From assembly GCA_903813345.2 (NCBI GenBank), contig CAIIXF020000002.1, positions 10,664,650-10,728,649 of the forward strand: a DNA stretch of 64,000 nucleotides, given 5' to 3'. The DNA is from Owenia fusiformis. Taxonomy: Eukaryota > Annelida > Polychaeta > Sabellida > Oweniidae. Positions 44,373 to 55,519 of the stretch are shown here, piece by piece. Numbering within the stretch: the stretch's first letter is position 1; the number at the start of each line of letters is the position of its first letter. The notes under the pieces are model-generated. The model saw nothing but the letters and a program-made list of their open reading frames with translations, searched no databases and was not told the origin of the DNA. The translations under genes were made by a program, and so were the position numbers.

Positions 44373-44550
44373 TATGCTAGAGAGCCTTTGTGTTTATAAT
44401 CCGTGTTTATATTGTTTTTTATTGAAGTTCGTCATCTAAACAATAAAACAACACTCTTGAAAGTTTTTCAACCCAGAATGCCACTTAAAAATTTCACACA
44501 TGTATATCACTATAGAGTTGCAAAACAAATTAATCCAATCATGGAAAAAC

Positions 44551-44619
44551 ACTCTGGTATAGTGGTTAGGGTGCTAGCTCTCCACTTTTGCGGCGTGGGT
44601 TCGATTCCCGGACGGAGCA
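44551..44619 (+). ncRNA. tRNA-like sequence (Pol III promoter, likely SINE head or pseudo-tRNA)
   Basis: TAGTGGTTAGGG fits the A box, and GGTTCGATTCC is an exact B box, at tRNA-like spacing, followed by a TTTTT run. The acceptor stem pairs only in part (ACTCTGG with ACGGAGC has two mismatches), the T stem has one mismatch, and no confident anticodon stem can be drawn. It is therefore a tRNA-derived sequence inside the foldback element, not a secure tRNA gene. Confidence 0.65.
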
Positions 44620-44671
44620 CTTTTTATTTTGAATAACAAGCCGGAAGTTTGTTCTCTGAGGTCCGGAAATC

Positions 44672-44953
44672 ATGTACACACTTTTTTCTAGAATTCTTGG
44701 GCTTGCTCCATCGCTCAATCATCAATGTTTAATCAAATTAATCACTTGTATTGGCTTTGCTATAGTCACGAGAATACAGGGAATCCCATTTTATGATGGC
44801 AAAATGTATGATGAAGACCTGGGGATGAAAAAGGATCTTGTTTCTTCTAGATCAGCACATCTTGACGCAGTTTATCGTGAATGCAGGGACATCAGCCCAG
44901 GGACATCACAGAATTCACTTCCAAATCTATTGCCCATTAGATTTCAATGCTGA
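44672..44953 (+). other. Unsupported open frame inside the foldback element
   Basis: 93 codons beginning MYTLFSRILGLAPSLN. No motif is recognised; splice or promoter evidence is absent. Mentioned because it is the longest frame between the two arms of the insertion. Confidence 0.2.
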
Positions 44954-45736
44954 TTTTAGAATTTTTCACTTGACGAGATATTTTTGCATAATATTTTCCT
45001 CACGAGTGAGAATTTAAGCACATCGATGAGAGAGCACAAAGAAAATTTACAGTACAAGAGGTGAACTGTCGAGGAAACACCGGGTGGAAACAGCGGCTTA
45101 TGCAACACAACAACAACATTTTTATCCTAGCCTCCAATCCATCAATAAATGTCTATACATCAAAATATTTACTAAACGGACGTTGCGATTTATAGTGGAT
45201 AAAATGGTAAAAATAACTTTTTTCTGGCTATATACGTGATTGCCTGGTCTTACACCTTCTCTGGTGAACCAGAGACATATATTTTCGATATATGCATGAA
45301 CGGTCCGCTCAAAAGTCTGTTATGTATCACCGATTTTAGGCTAGCATCAAAGTCATCAATAAATGTGACTCTCAGACATTTTTACGTGATTGCCTGGTTT
45401 TACACCTTCTCTTCTCTGGTGAACCTATTTTCGATATATGCATAAAGGTCCATTCAAAGTCAACGTTTGAACCTTAAAAAGTCAAATTTAGACTGAGGAC
45501 TGAAAAGATTTTAGAACGTTTATTTTTCCCGGTAGACCGGAAGTTAATTTATGAGTCGAGTAAAAAGTGATTATGTTCTGTTTATGAAGTGGGGAAGTCA
45601 AAACAGTACTAATAGAAGTCATAGTAAGCATTCAAAGATTATTTAAAACCATTTAAAATTAAATCGACGGCAAAATTGAATTGACTGAAATCTTTATATG
45701 TTTTCTTCTTCATCTTCTTTGCGGACCTCAGAGAAG

Positions 45737-46321
45737 GGTTGTACTAAATACCACCTAGGTGCCCCACACCTAGGTGCCCCCATTGAAATGCCTTACTGGC
45801 ATATTTTACTACTTTATTTCAAGCTAACATCTTTCCAAGTGTTTAATGGTACATAATAAAGTATTTTTATGGAACTTGTGTAGATATTTCTGTTTGTCAT
45901 TATCTTTTTAATTGTCTTGAAAATTTTGATCGTTGTCAAAAAGGCCATTTGTTAGGATAATATTTCATTAATTGCCCACTAAAAATGCCACAAATTCACT
46001 ATATTAGCAACTCAAGTAAGAACAATAAATATATTTCAAATATAACATTTTAGCATTAAAACAGTTTTATTACTACAAATAAGTGACCATACATACATGA
46101 ACAAAATTCCGGGTGGCCATCTAACAATAAATCTTTTTACATTTCATTGCACTATTTTACATTTCTTTGCAATATTCTCGACTACAAATTATTATTTCAT
46201 GTCTATATGTCAAGTTAATATGACAAAGGAAATAATACTATATTTAAAATGTGTATGTGGTTTAAAATGGAATTATAAATCCAGGTGCCCAAGGGGACAC
46301 CTAGGTGGTATTTAGTAACAT
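45737..46321. mobile_element. Nested 585-bp MITE with 11-bp target duplication
   Basis: CCTCAGAGAAG occurs on both sides (45726-45736 and 46322-46332). The ends TACTAAATACCACCTAGGTG are inverted at the right (cacctaggtggtatttagta), and the left end holds an extra ccccacacctaggtgcccc repeat. Long target duplication and short TIRs again fit a MULE-type non-autonomous element, nested within the 6.8-kb insertion. Confidence 0.85.
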
Positions 46322-46527
46322 CCTCAGAGAAGACACTCCCGGTTTAATAATCAGTGATTTTATCGATCAAAAAATATTTCTTTTTGAATTTGTCCGATAT
46401 CTGCTAGTATGGTATGTATATTTGTGCTGATTTGTTAAATTACAAAATAGGTTGGGTATAGAATATGTCAAAGTCGTTTGATCTTGTCCCAGAAGCAATA
46501 TTTCGTCATTTCTGTCGCCTGGAATTC

Positions 46528-46675
46528 CTTTAAGGCTCTCTAGCAGAATTGGCTATCAAAATGCTAAAGAGCCTTAAAATTTAAGGCTCTTTAGCCGAAA
46601 TGCTAAAGAACCTTAAAATTTAAGGCTCTTTAGCATTTTGGCTAGAGAGCCTTAAATTTTAAGGCTCTCCAGGCG
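46528..46675. repeat. CTTTAGC palindromic repeats (right)
   Basis: Four successive near-palindromes of ttaaggctctttagc and gctaaagagccttaa, matching 44290-44372. Confidence 0.85.
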
Positions 46676-46869
46676 CGGCCTTAATTTTTAGTGTCGAAAA
46701 TGTCATGGCAGAGAAGCATCGAAATATAAGAGGCCACACATATGATAGCTAACTACAAAACAAACCAAAATATACAAAAGTTAGGCCTCGTACAATTGTT
46801 TCTACTTTTACAAAATACTGTTCAATATCGTCCTTTGATTCCTTATTTTTTACATTCAAAATACTCAAT

Positions 46870-48640
46870 CGGGCAAAAAAAGCTGAAGTCCAAGAAAGTA
46901 ACGGAAAAGGGCCAAAGTAACGCTTTTTGAAAATGCCTACCTAAATTTCACCAACGCTCGATGGAGGAAAACTAAGAGTACAAGAAAGTTACGGAAATCG
47001 GCCAAAGTAACGCGTTTTAAAAACACCAGGCTAAAATGTTCGACACTTGAAGGAATAAAGTTAAAAGTAACGTTTTACTGGCAAAGTACTGTGTTTTTAG
47101 AATGCCTACATAAAAAATCACCCATTATTCGAGGAGAAAAGTTAAAGTCCACGAAAGTAACGTTTTATCGACAAAGTACTGTGTTTTGAAAATGCCTACC
47201 TAAAAATCATCCATTCTTCGAGGAGAAAAGTTAAAATCCAATAAAGTTACGTCTTTAAGGCAAAGTACTGTGTTTTGAAAGTGCGTGCATAAAAATCATC
47301 CATTCTTCGTGGAGATCAGTTAAAGTACAATAAAGTAACGTTTTAAGGCAAAGTAACGTGTTTTGAAAATACCTGCATCAAAAATTATCCATTCTTCGTG
47401 GAGATCAGTTAAAGTCCAATAAAGTAACGTTTTTAAGGCAAAGTAACGTGTTTTAAGAAGGCCCTACATAAAAAACCATCCATTCTTCGTGGAGTATGGT
47501 TAAAGTCGAATGAAGTAACGTTTTACTGACAAAGTACTGTGTTTTGAAAATGCCTAATATAAAATCATCCATTCTTCGTGGAGATCAGTTAAAGTCCAAT
47601 AAAGTAACGTTTTTAAGGCAAAGTAACGTGTTTTGAAAAGACTACACAAAAATTCATCCATTCTTCGTGGAGAAAAGTTAAAGTCCAATAAAGTAACGTT
47701 TTTAAGGCAAAGTACTGTGTTTTGAAAATGCCTGCATAAAAAGCCATCCATTCTTCGTGGAGTATGGTTAAAGTTGAATAAAGTAACGTTTTACTGACAA
47801 AGTACTGTGTTTTGAAAAGACTACACAAAAATTCATCCATTCTTCGTGGAGAAAAGTTAAAGTCCAATAAAGTAACGTTTTTAAGGCAAAGTACTGTGTT
47901 TTGAAAATGCCTGCATAAAAAGCCATCCATTCTTCGTGGAGTATGGTTAAAGTTGAATAAAGTAACGTTTTACTGACAAAGTACTGTGTTTTGAAAAGAC
48001 TACACAAAAATTCATCCATTCTTCGTGGAGAAAAGTTAAAGTCCAATAAAGTAACGTTTTTAAGGCAAAGTACTGTGTTTTGAAAATGCCTGCATAAAAA
48101 GCCATCCATTCTTCGTGGAGTATGGTTAAAGTTGAATAAAGTAACGTTTTACTGACAAAGTACTGTGTTTTGAAAATACCTAATATAAAATCATCCATTC
48201 TTCGTGGAGATAAGTTTAAGTCCAATAAAGTAACGTTTTTAAGGCAAAGCACCGTGTTTTGAAAATGCTTACATAAAATTCATCCATTCTTCGTGGAGTA
48301 TTGTTAAAGTCGAATAAAGTAACGTTTTACTGACAAAGTATTTTGTTTTGAAAATGGCCTACATAAAAAATCATCCATTCGTAGAGATCAGTTTAAGTCC
48401 AATAAAGTAACGTTTTTAAGACAAAGTAACGTGTTTTAAGAATGCGTACATAAAAAGCATCCAATCTTATTAGAGAAAACTTAAAGTCTATTAAGGTAAC
48501 GTTCTAAAGGCAAAGTAACGTGTTTTAGAAATGGCTACATAAAAAATCAAAAAAATCATCCATTGACAATGAACGAACGTTTTAAAGGCAAAGTAACGTG
48601 TTTTAAAATGCCTGCATAAAACATAATCTATTCTTCGTAA
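46870..48640 (-). repeat. Tandem array with 179-bp higher-order units
   Basis: About 18 monomers of about 90 bp (ccattcttcgtggagaaaag, taaagtaacgtttttaaggc, aaagtactgtgttttgaaaa). In the centre, two monomer types alternate to give a 179-bp dimer repeated at least three times, which produces repeated open frames on the minus strand. It is the reverse complement of the left array. The outer monomers at 46880-47060 match 42850-43030. Confidence 0.9.
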
Positions 48641-48976
48641 AGATAATGATTATATCACCAGGTTTCAACAGCCAAGGTAGCCAACGTTCCTTAATTACTT
48701 TTCATAATAACAAAACGAAATAAACAGTACTTTTAAAATGTCAATATTTTTTGTCCCTATATCGTGACATATATACTCAATACCCATTGCAAATGTCCCA
48801 TCCAGTCCAGCCATCACAACAGATATTTAACCATAATCTCTCATAATCTCTTGTTATTTGGTTGAGTATACCTTTGGCATTTGGTAGATTTCCCAATTTT
48901 TTGTCTAGAAAGAATTTTCAACCTATAGACATCAATGTGATCTTTAATGGTCTGGGTGTCAGTCCCTTGATCTTGC

Positions 48977-49516
48977 TTACTGACAACCTCTTGTATGATC
49001 ATTTATATACTCTTCATTTGAATGTATTTCTTTGATTTTAATTGTTTGTTCTTTCAAAGGATTTTCTCTTCTCTCCTTTAAGTCCTGTTCAGTTATACCC
49101 ATTGCAAAAATGAGTTCCTCATTACATTCAATTTTCCTCCATCTTTTGGGTAGGAGTGACTTATCTTGATAGACAGTAACCGCAGGTTTCACTAATACTG
49201 CATTTATATTGGTCACGACTGAACATTTCACTGTATTGTCCGCAGCAATATTCCAACTCTGACCTACAATCTGTTCATCGTAAAATGAAACAATTAAATC
49301 CCCAGGTGGACAGGGTGGGGGTTCAGATGACTGCCTGCTATGCCAGTTCTTCAATGTTCGGCCTATGCCACATGGGAGAAGTTTTCCAAGGATGTCACTT
49401 GCTAAATGACTTTGTGTTACTGAATTGATGATGAGACTAGCAAGGAAGGACATTGGACCAATAAAACGGACTTTAACCAATGAGACTATTTTTTCAATAA
49501 TAATTATTATTTCCAT
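48977..49516 (-). CDS. Unknown ORF in the duplication, copy A
   Basis: An open frame of 179 codons ending in TGA. The conserved part shared with copy B starts at VKVRFIGPMSFLASLI and includes LLPCGIGRTLKNWHSRQSSE, CPPGDLIVSF and WNIAADNTVKCSVVTNINAV. I do not recognise a named domain; the style recalls invertebrate transposon-associated proteins of unknown function. A phase-1 AG lies just before the conserved start (gaaaaaatag|TC TCA) but has a poor pyrimidine tract. Both copies are open over at least 160 codons, with a modest number of replacements. It may be a module, a domesticated fragment or a recent relic. Confidence 0.4.
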   Translation of the reverse strand: MEIIIIIEKIVSLVKVRFIGPMSFLASLIINSVTQSHLASDILGKLLPCGIGRTLKNWHSRQSSEPPPCPPGDLIVSFYDEQIVGQSWNIAADNTVKCSVVTNINAVLVKPAVTVYQDKSLLPKRWRKIECNEELIFAMGITEQDLKERRENPLKEQTIKIKEIHSNEEYINDHTRGCQ

Positions 49517-50055
49517 GCCGTGATACTCGTTCTCTCATTGGTCAATTAGATACCATGTGACTAAAAATATATAGAGGTATTCCTTGTCTCCCTGCTTAGA
49601 AAATGTGTGAAGAGTGTATTCACTAAAAATGACGTCATTTTAATTGAATAAATAGTGGTATTCACTAAAAATGACGTCACATCACTGAATTCCCGGGAAT
49701 TTAGTAAAAAGTATTTTCATCCGATATGACAGACGGTGAAGTTGTATCACAAAGTCCTCCCAAGAAAAGGTTCAATACTGTATAACAAACGCTGGATAAT
49801 GATTTTACAAATGTATTCAAAATGTCAACTAATGAAAGCACGAAGACTACGAATCTAATTTTTATATATTATGGTGTGACAGAGATCGTGAATTATAACA
49901 GAATATCGGCAAACCTTTGGAAATACGTTGGAACTAAACGTCATTTCATAACAATTTTGTGTACTTGTAACTTTAATACTAGTATTATGTGCTGCGGTGA
50001 ATACACCTTCAGAAATATATTCAGATATTCAACTCCACAGAATTCAATATTTGTA
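49503..50055. other. Copy-A-specific segment
   Basis: About 550 bp present in copy A but absent between aataataa and attatcttaaatg in copy B. Lacks clear inverted ends, so it may be a deletion in B instead of an insertion in A. It contains TGACGTCA twice (49630 and 49672 region), each in a repeated ggtattcactaaaaatgacg context, matching the palindromic CREB/ATF site. Confidence 0.6.
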
Positions 50056-50487
50056 CATTATCTTAAATGAATAATTGTATCCGGGCACGAAAATGTCCAC
50101 CTTTCACATAATCAAATATTTCAGTAATGTCATCTCCTGCTAATTCACCAAGATGTTCCAGGCGTTCGCTTCTCTCTTTGCAAGGGATTTCAGCGAGAAC
50201 ATTTATAAGCAGGCTTAGGCGTCATGTGCTCATATACATCACATCGTCAACAGAAATATTAACCAGACTACAGTATTTCTTCTTCTTGAGGGGCCCCTCT
50301 TGATCGTTGGCTGATTGTTGTCCTTATGGCATACCCAGCAATTATCTGAGTGCAGTGAAAACTGTTTAAAATCAGGTTTTGGAAGTATTTTATATTCTTT
50401 TCTCGCTTGTTTGGATCATCTATAATGCATACATAAGTTTTAGTGTGAGCTACACTCAGCTACACATTGAATTTGGATGTATACTTA

Positions 50488-50903
50488 GGGGAGGCATCAA
50501 AAGATCAATGTCTGATAGAAAACTAAATAAATCTAGTTTGGGGGGGGAGGGGGTCAAAGCTATTTCAGTTTGCTATCCGACAAATTTCAACATTTAAATT
50601 TTTCGCAATTTCGACTCGTAATGCCTTGGAATGGTTTAAAAATAAAGACTTTACCAGATGCCTTCTTCACCAAGATGCATGCAACATGGAATATTATGCC
50701 TATTGTTGTTGGCACATGTTTTAAGAATCATAAATAAGTTATAGTACTGGCCCCATGAAAGTCCAAATTGAGTCGCTAAAACATGTGAAAAGTCCGCGAT
50801 CAACTTTCATTGTATTTAGTTTTGAGGGGGAGGGGGGGGGGATCCAACTCAAAACTAGATTTATTTAGTTTCCTATCAGACATTGAACTTTTGATGCCTC
50901 CCC
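50488..50903. mobile_element. 416-bp MITE with TTA target duplication, Harbinger-like
   Basis: Copy B reads gtatacttagtttatctcta uninterrupted. In copy A, TTA flanks the element on both sides (50485-50487 and 50904-50906). The inverted ends GGGGAGGCATCAAAAG and ATCAATGTCTGATAG run about 55 bp, followed by inner G-rich runs. TTA duplication and GGGG-starting ends fit PIF/Harbinger MITEs. Confidence 0.88.
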
Positions 50904-52149
50904 TTAGTTCATCTCTACTGCAACCAATAGCCAATAATTCCTTTAACTCTGTTTCTATTCTTTTTAGACAGATATTTATCACTTACAACTCCACAAACCC
51001 TACAGAGGTTTTTCAGATTCCTTCTATGTTCCATTAATTGATAAATATGGAGAATCAGATTCCTACAGCAAAAAAGACCTTAGTGCAATATTAGATGGAA
51101 TAAGGCACATGACATGACATGACGTGAAAGAAATCACACCACTAAGTAGACAAAGAGGGGGAATAACGGTACTGAGCCCAGCAATGTTAAAGAAATTTAG
51201 ATTTTTGTGAAACATCCCCGCCATTTCCAAAGCAACGGCAATTTTGGAAAACAATTTTTTGAATAAAACTATTTACCAATATACATTATCAATATTTATA
51301 GAAAAACAGGAATTCACTATATCCCTTAATAACTTTTTTGTTTGTTTGGATAATTAATCTTATCTTAATTAATCTTTTATTCCATGAAAAGTTTGATCTT
51401 GGGAAATGACAGAAAATTATGGAATTGAAATACTAAGTGACAACATTTAGACCTGGTGTAGGAATACTCCTTGAACTGTTGTGTGAGCATTTCTCTCATA
51501 TATTTAACAGGGGAAGGGGTAGACTGTAATAAATGCTGAAATGTTGTTCTCTATCCTCGATGTTACATTCATTGAATTAGTGTGTGTTTAAGTAGTAAGA
51601 CTTAATCATAGCAAAATAAACCAGAACAACGGCAACGCCAAAGCGTAGCGAATCCCATCAAACAGAAATGGCTGGCATTTTTACAAACGAAATATATAGC
51701 AAATATCATAAAATAACACACAAAATTGCTCAAATATTGTCATGATATCAAAACTTTGGGAAAAAATCTTGAATGGTCACATTCATAATGGGGCTTCCTA
51801 GCATGAATTTTCAAATTAAGCTATGTGGTCAAAAGAACCATAAATATTTACCCATAATGTGTTCACATTTCTTCAGAATCCAGAATATTGCGAATCCAAA
51901 AACTTTGAAATGTGAACACCTCCCACTCTAACGCTTTTAGCCTGTCCCAATGGCGTTCGGATTAGACCGGTTTTACTGTATAAGTGGAGCTCTTTGGTAC
52001 CTCTAAAAGTAAATCTACTTGCGAGGTGTTTCACTTATAGAGGTTAATTTCAAACATAAGTCAATTGGTCTTCGGACCACTTACAAAGGGGTTCTTCTAG
52101 AGATTGTTATCTCCATGGAAACAGTTTCAAAGTATTTTCACTTTCACAA

Positions 52150-52400
52150 TCATTTAGGGTTTGGTTTTTTTCGAGTATGTGTCTTGACATGTCTGATGTA
52201 ACCAGAGCGTTTTATAATTTTTTTCAAACAAAATTCACATTGATGTAATTTTTCTCCTGTGTGTATTCTCATATGCTCTTTTAGTGTCCTTTTATGATGG
52301 TAAGCTTTGTGGCAAATACCACAGAAGAAGAGTATCTTGTCATCTTGTTGGGGGGAACTGTCAGGAAAAGCCACATCTTTCTGAACTGCTTTGCTGCATT
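52150..52400 (-). CDS. Alternative terminal exon Z9: two C2H2 zinc fingers
   Basis: Duplicate of Z8, with the same acceptor (attattttctttttcag, AA TGC, phase 1) and the same HTRKKPNPK-stop end. In the exon I see three amino-acid differences from Z8: M to V in the lead, P to A before finger 1's helix, and D to G at helix position 3 of finger 2 (KRSDYIRH to KRSGYIRH). The last is a base-contacting position in classical C2H2 fingers. The exon is fully open, so both copies may be used. Confidence 0.85.
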
Positions 52401-53441
52401 CTGAAAAAGAAAATAATAAATTGCTCAGATGCGAGTAGGTAGTTACCAGTTCCACCATCAGGTGGCTCATTCGGGTCAGATAGCATTGCAGGTATAAGAG
52501 AAAGTTTTTTTGAGGAATCTCCCCAAACTAGAAGTCACATTTTCCCAAAAAATTAAATTTTCAAAGTTCAAGATTATTTCCACTCGCATCTAGTCTATTG
52601 ATTCAACTTCTAAGTATTTCTTCCATTCAATTGTACATTTAATTTAATTTTATTAACACTGTTTATTTTGACAAAATTGCATTTATCTTCATTCAACACA
52701 GAGGATCTTTACAAGCTACACATTGACAACTTAACAAGTAACCTTGGATGCAGTGATAGGTGATATAGTGCACTGCAATGTTCAGATTGGCTGGAATCAA
52801 ACATTCATTGCCTAGCTATGTGTGAATGTTATATATGAACACCTATATTTTGTGCATCTCCTACACTCTTTTACAGGAGGGAATATGAGAGACACAATTT
52901 CAGAATGATGAAAACATGAAATAGATAAAACCTATCTAGTGGAACACTTTTGGTACCTCTAAAAAGCATTCCACTTGGGAGGTGTTCCACCAAATAAACA
53001 TGAAGCAAGTTAGTCTTGGGTCTTTGAAGCATTCCACTAAGAGAGGGGCAGGTTTCACTGTTTATCCCATGTTTGAAAATAATATCAAGTATTTTGCATA
53101 TTACGAGTATGTTGCAATCAACTACATTTACTCTTTTTGAAAAAACAACGACTAAATACTATATATTTCAATATACCAGTTTGTATAATTTATTAACAAA
53201 AACTATAACAAACTTTCATAGGAAAATGCATCTAAACACACTGCTTGTGCCCTCAATACCCATTGCAAATGTCCCATCCAGTCCAGCCATCACAACAGAT
53301 ATTTAACCATAATCTCTTATTATTTGGTTGAGTATACCTGTGGCATTTGGTAGATTTCCCAATTTTTTTGTCTTGAAAGAATTTTCAACCTAGACATCAA
53401 TGTGATCTTTAATGGTCTGGGTGTCAGTCCCTTGATCTTGC

Positions 53442-54014
53442 TTACTGACAACCTCTTATATGAACGTTTATATACTCTTCATTTGAATGTATTTCTTTGA
53501 TTTTAATTGTTTGTTCTTTCAAAGGATTTTCTCTTCTCTCCTTTAAGTCCTGTTCAGTTATACCCATTGCAAAAATGAGTTCCTCATTACCTTCAATTTT
53601 CCTCCATCTTTTGGGTAGGAGTGACTTATCTTGATAGACAGTAATCGCAGGTTTCACTGATACTGCATTTATATTGGTCACGACTGAACATTTCACTTTA
53701 TTGTCCGCAGCAATATTCCAACTCCGACATACAATCTGTTCATTGTCAAATGAAACAATTAAATCCCCAGGTGGACAGGTTGGGGGTTCAGATGACTGCC
53801 TGCTATGCCAGTTCTTCAATGTTCGGCCTATGCCACATGGGAGAAGTTTTCCAAGGATGTCACTTGTTAAATGACTTTGTGTTACTGAACTGATGATGAG
53901 ACTAGCAAGGAAGGACATTGGACCAATAAAACGGACTTTAACGAATGAGACTATTGTTTCAATAATAAGAATTATCTTAAATGAATAATTGTATCCGGGC
54001 ACGAAAATGTCCAC
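53442..54014 (-). CDS. Unknown ORF in the duplication, copy B
   Basis: 190-codon frame, the counterpart of 48977-49516. Its first ~25 residues (MDIFVPGYNYSFKIILIIET) are specific to this copy because copy A has extra DNA there. From IVSFVKVRFIGPMSFLASLI onward it matches copy A closely, including CPPGDLIVSFDNEQIVCRSW. No named domain recognised. Start uncertain; a spliced entry at gaaacaatag|TC TCA TTC would be phase 1 but is weak. Confidence 0.4.
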   Translation of the reverse strand: MDIFVPGYNYSFKIILIIETIVSFVKVRFIGPMSFLASLIISSVTQSHLTSDILGKLLPCGIGRTLKNWHSRQSSEPPTCPPGDLIVSFDNEQIVCRSWNIAADNKVKCSVVTNINAVSVKPAITVYQDKSLLPKRWRKIEGNEELIFAMGITEQDLKERRENPLKEQTIKIKEIHSNEEYINVHIRGCQ

Positions 54015-55445
54015 CTTTCACATAATCAAATATTTCAGGAATGTCATCCCCTGCTAATTCACCAAGATGTTCCAGGCGTTCGCTTCTCTCTTTGCAAGGG
54101 ATTTCAGCGAGAACATTTTCAAGCAGGCTTAGGCGTCATGTGCTCATGTACATCACATCGTCAACAGAAATATTAACCAGACTACAGTATTTCTTCTTCT
54201 TGAGGGGCCCCTCTTGATCGTTGGCTGATTGTTGTCCTTATGGCATACCCAACAATTATCTGAGTGCAGTGAAAACTGTTTAAAATCAGGTTTTGGAAGT
54301 ATTTTATATTCTTTTCTCGCTTGTTTGGATCATCTATACTGCATACATAAGTTTTAGTGTGAGCTACACTCAGCTACACATTGAATTTGGATGTATACTT
54401 AGTTTATCTCTACTGCAATCAATAGCCAATAATTCCTTTAACTCTGTTTCTATTCTTTTTAGACAGATATTTATCACTTACAACTCCACAAACCCTATAG
54501 AGGTTTTTCAGATTCCTTCTATGTTCCATTAATTGATAAATATGGAAATCAGATTCCTACAGCAAAAAAGACCTTAGTGCAATATTATATGGAATAAGGC
54601 ACAAGACATGACGTAAAAGAAATCACACCACTAAGTAGACAAAGAGGGGGAATAACGGTACTGAGCCCAGCAATGTTAAAGAAATTTAGATTTTTGTGAA
54701 ACATCCCCGCCATTTCCAAAGCAGCGGCAATTTTGGAAAACAATTTTTTGAATAAAACTATTTACCAATATACATTATCAATATTTGTAGAAAAATCAGG
54801 GATTCACTCTATCCCTAAAAAACGTTTTTGTTTGTTTGGATAATTAATCCCCTTATATTCAATGAAAAGTTTGATCTGGGGAAATGACAGAAAATGAATA
54901 TATATATATTTCTTATATGGCATTGAAATACAAAGTGACAACTTTTAGGCCTGATGTAGGAGTATTCCTTGAACCGTTGTGTGAGCATTTCCCACAAATA
55001 TTTAACAGGAGAAGGGGTAGACTGTAATAAATGCTGAAATGTTGTTCACTATCCTCGATGTTACATTCAATGAATTAGTGTGTGTTAAAGCAGTAAGACT
55101 CGTTATAATCATTGTAAAATAAATCATTGTAAAATGTAATCATTCCAGGACCTACAAATAAGCCTAATTTTGATTAATTTTTTTGAATAAAATTGTATTT
55201 TGGCCTCTAAATACTATGTTCTTTATGTTTGACAATGTTTGAACAAAACAAAATCATTAGGTTTGACCTTTATGTATTCAGCCACTTCTGTAGCAACAAT
55301 CATCATCTAGTTTGGCTCATTGACAATAAGGTTAAGTCCTGTCTCTTGAGAGCTAAATATAAGGTTTATGAAAGCCAATTTTACTTATATATATAAGTAC
55401 ATAAAAAGATAAAAACCAACCCACAACTGGTAAAATGCTAGTTAA

Positions 55446-55451
55446 TTTATT
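55446..55451 (-). promoter_or_regulatory. Candidate poly(A) signal AATAAA for Z10
   Basis: AATAAA about 70 bases downstream of the Z10 stop, a usual position for a terminal exon. Confidence 0.55.
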
Positions 55452-55519
55452 GAAAAACACAAACAATACTGAAATCAGTATAACATATCCACAGTAGTTT
55501 TGAACAGAACAGTTTAATT

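Larger units (their letters stand above)
41976..48775. mobile_element. 6.8-kb foldback / MULE-like insertion
   Basis: Copy B of the segmental duplication reads ccctcaatacccattgcaaa without a break. In copy A, CTCAATACC is duplicated on both sides of the insertion (41967-41975 and 48776-48784), a 9-bp target duplication. The ends carry inverted repeats (TGTCAAGATATAGGGACAGA against TGTCACGATATAGGGACAAA, continuing through aatattgacattttaaaagt). Long inverted tandem arrays lie behind them. No recognisable transposase is inside. A 9-bp duplication plus long TIRs fits Mutator-like elements; a foldback architecture is clear, the superfamily is inference. Confidence 0.88.
40415..51625. repeat. Segmental duplication, copy A (with later insertions)
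   Basis: Nearly identical to 51720-55125 in order and orientation. Removing insertions at 41976-48784, about 49503-50055 and 50488-50906 leaves about 3.4 kb, matching copy B. It contains zinc-finger exon Z8 and the ORF at 48977-49516. Homology starts at acaaaattgctcaaatattg in both copies. Confidence 0.9.
51720..55125. repeat. Segmental duplication, copy B
   Basis: Tandem, same-orientation copy of the unit at 40415-51625, separated from it by only ~95 bp. It retains exon Z9 and the ORF at 53442-54014 and lacks the three large insertions of copy A. Confidence 0.9.

Noticed and set aside
44551-44619. Functional tRNA gene
   Set aside because: A and B boxes are good, but the acceptor and T stems mismatch and no clear anticodon arm forms; kept only as tRNA-like.
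47554-48252. Overlapping repeated minus-strand frames of about 100 codons
   Set aside because: Artefacts of the 179-bp higher-order satellite in the arm of the foldback element.
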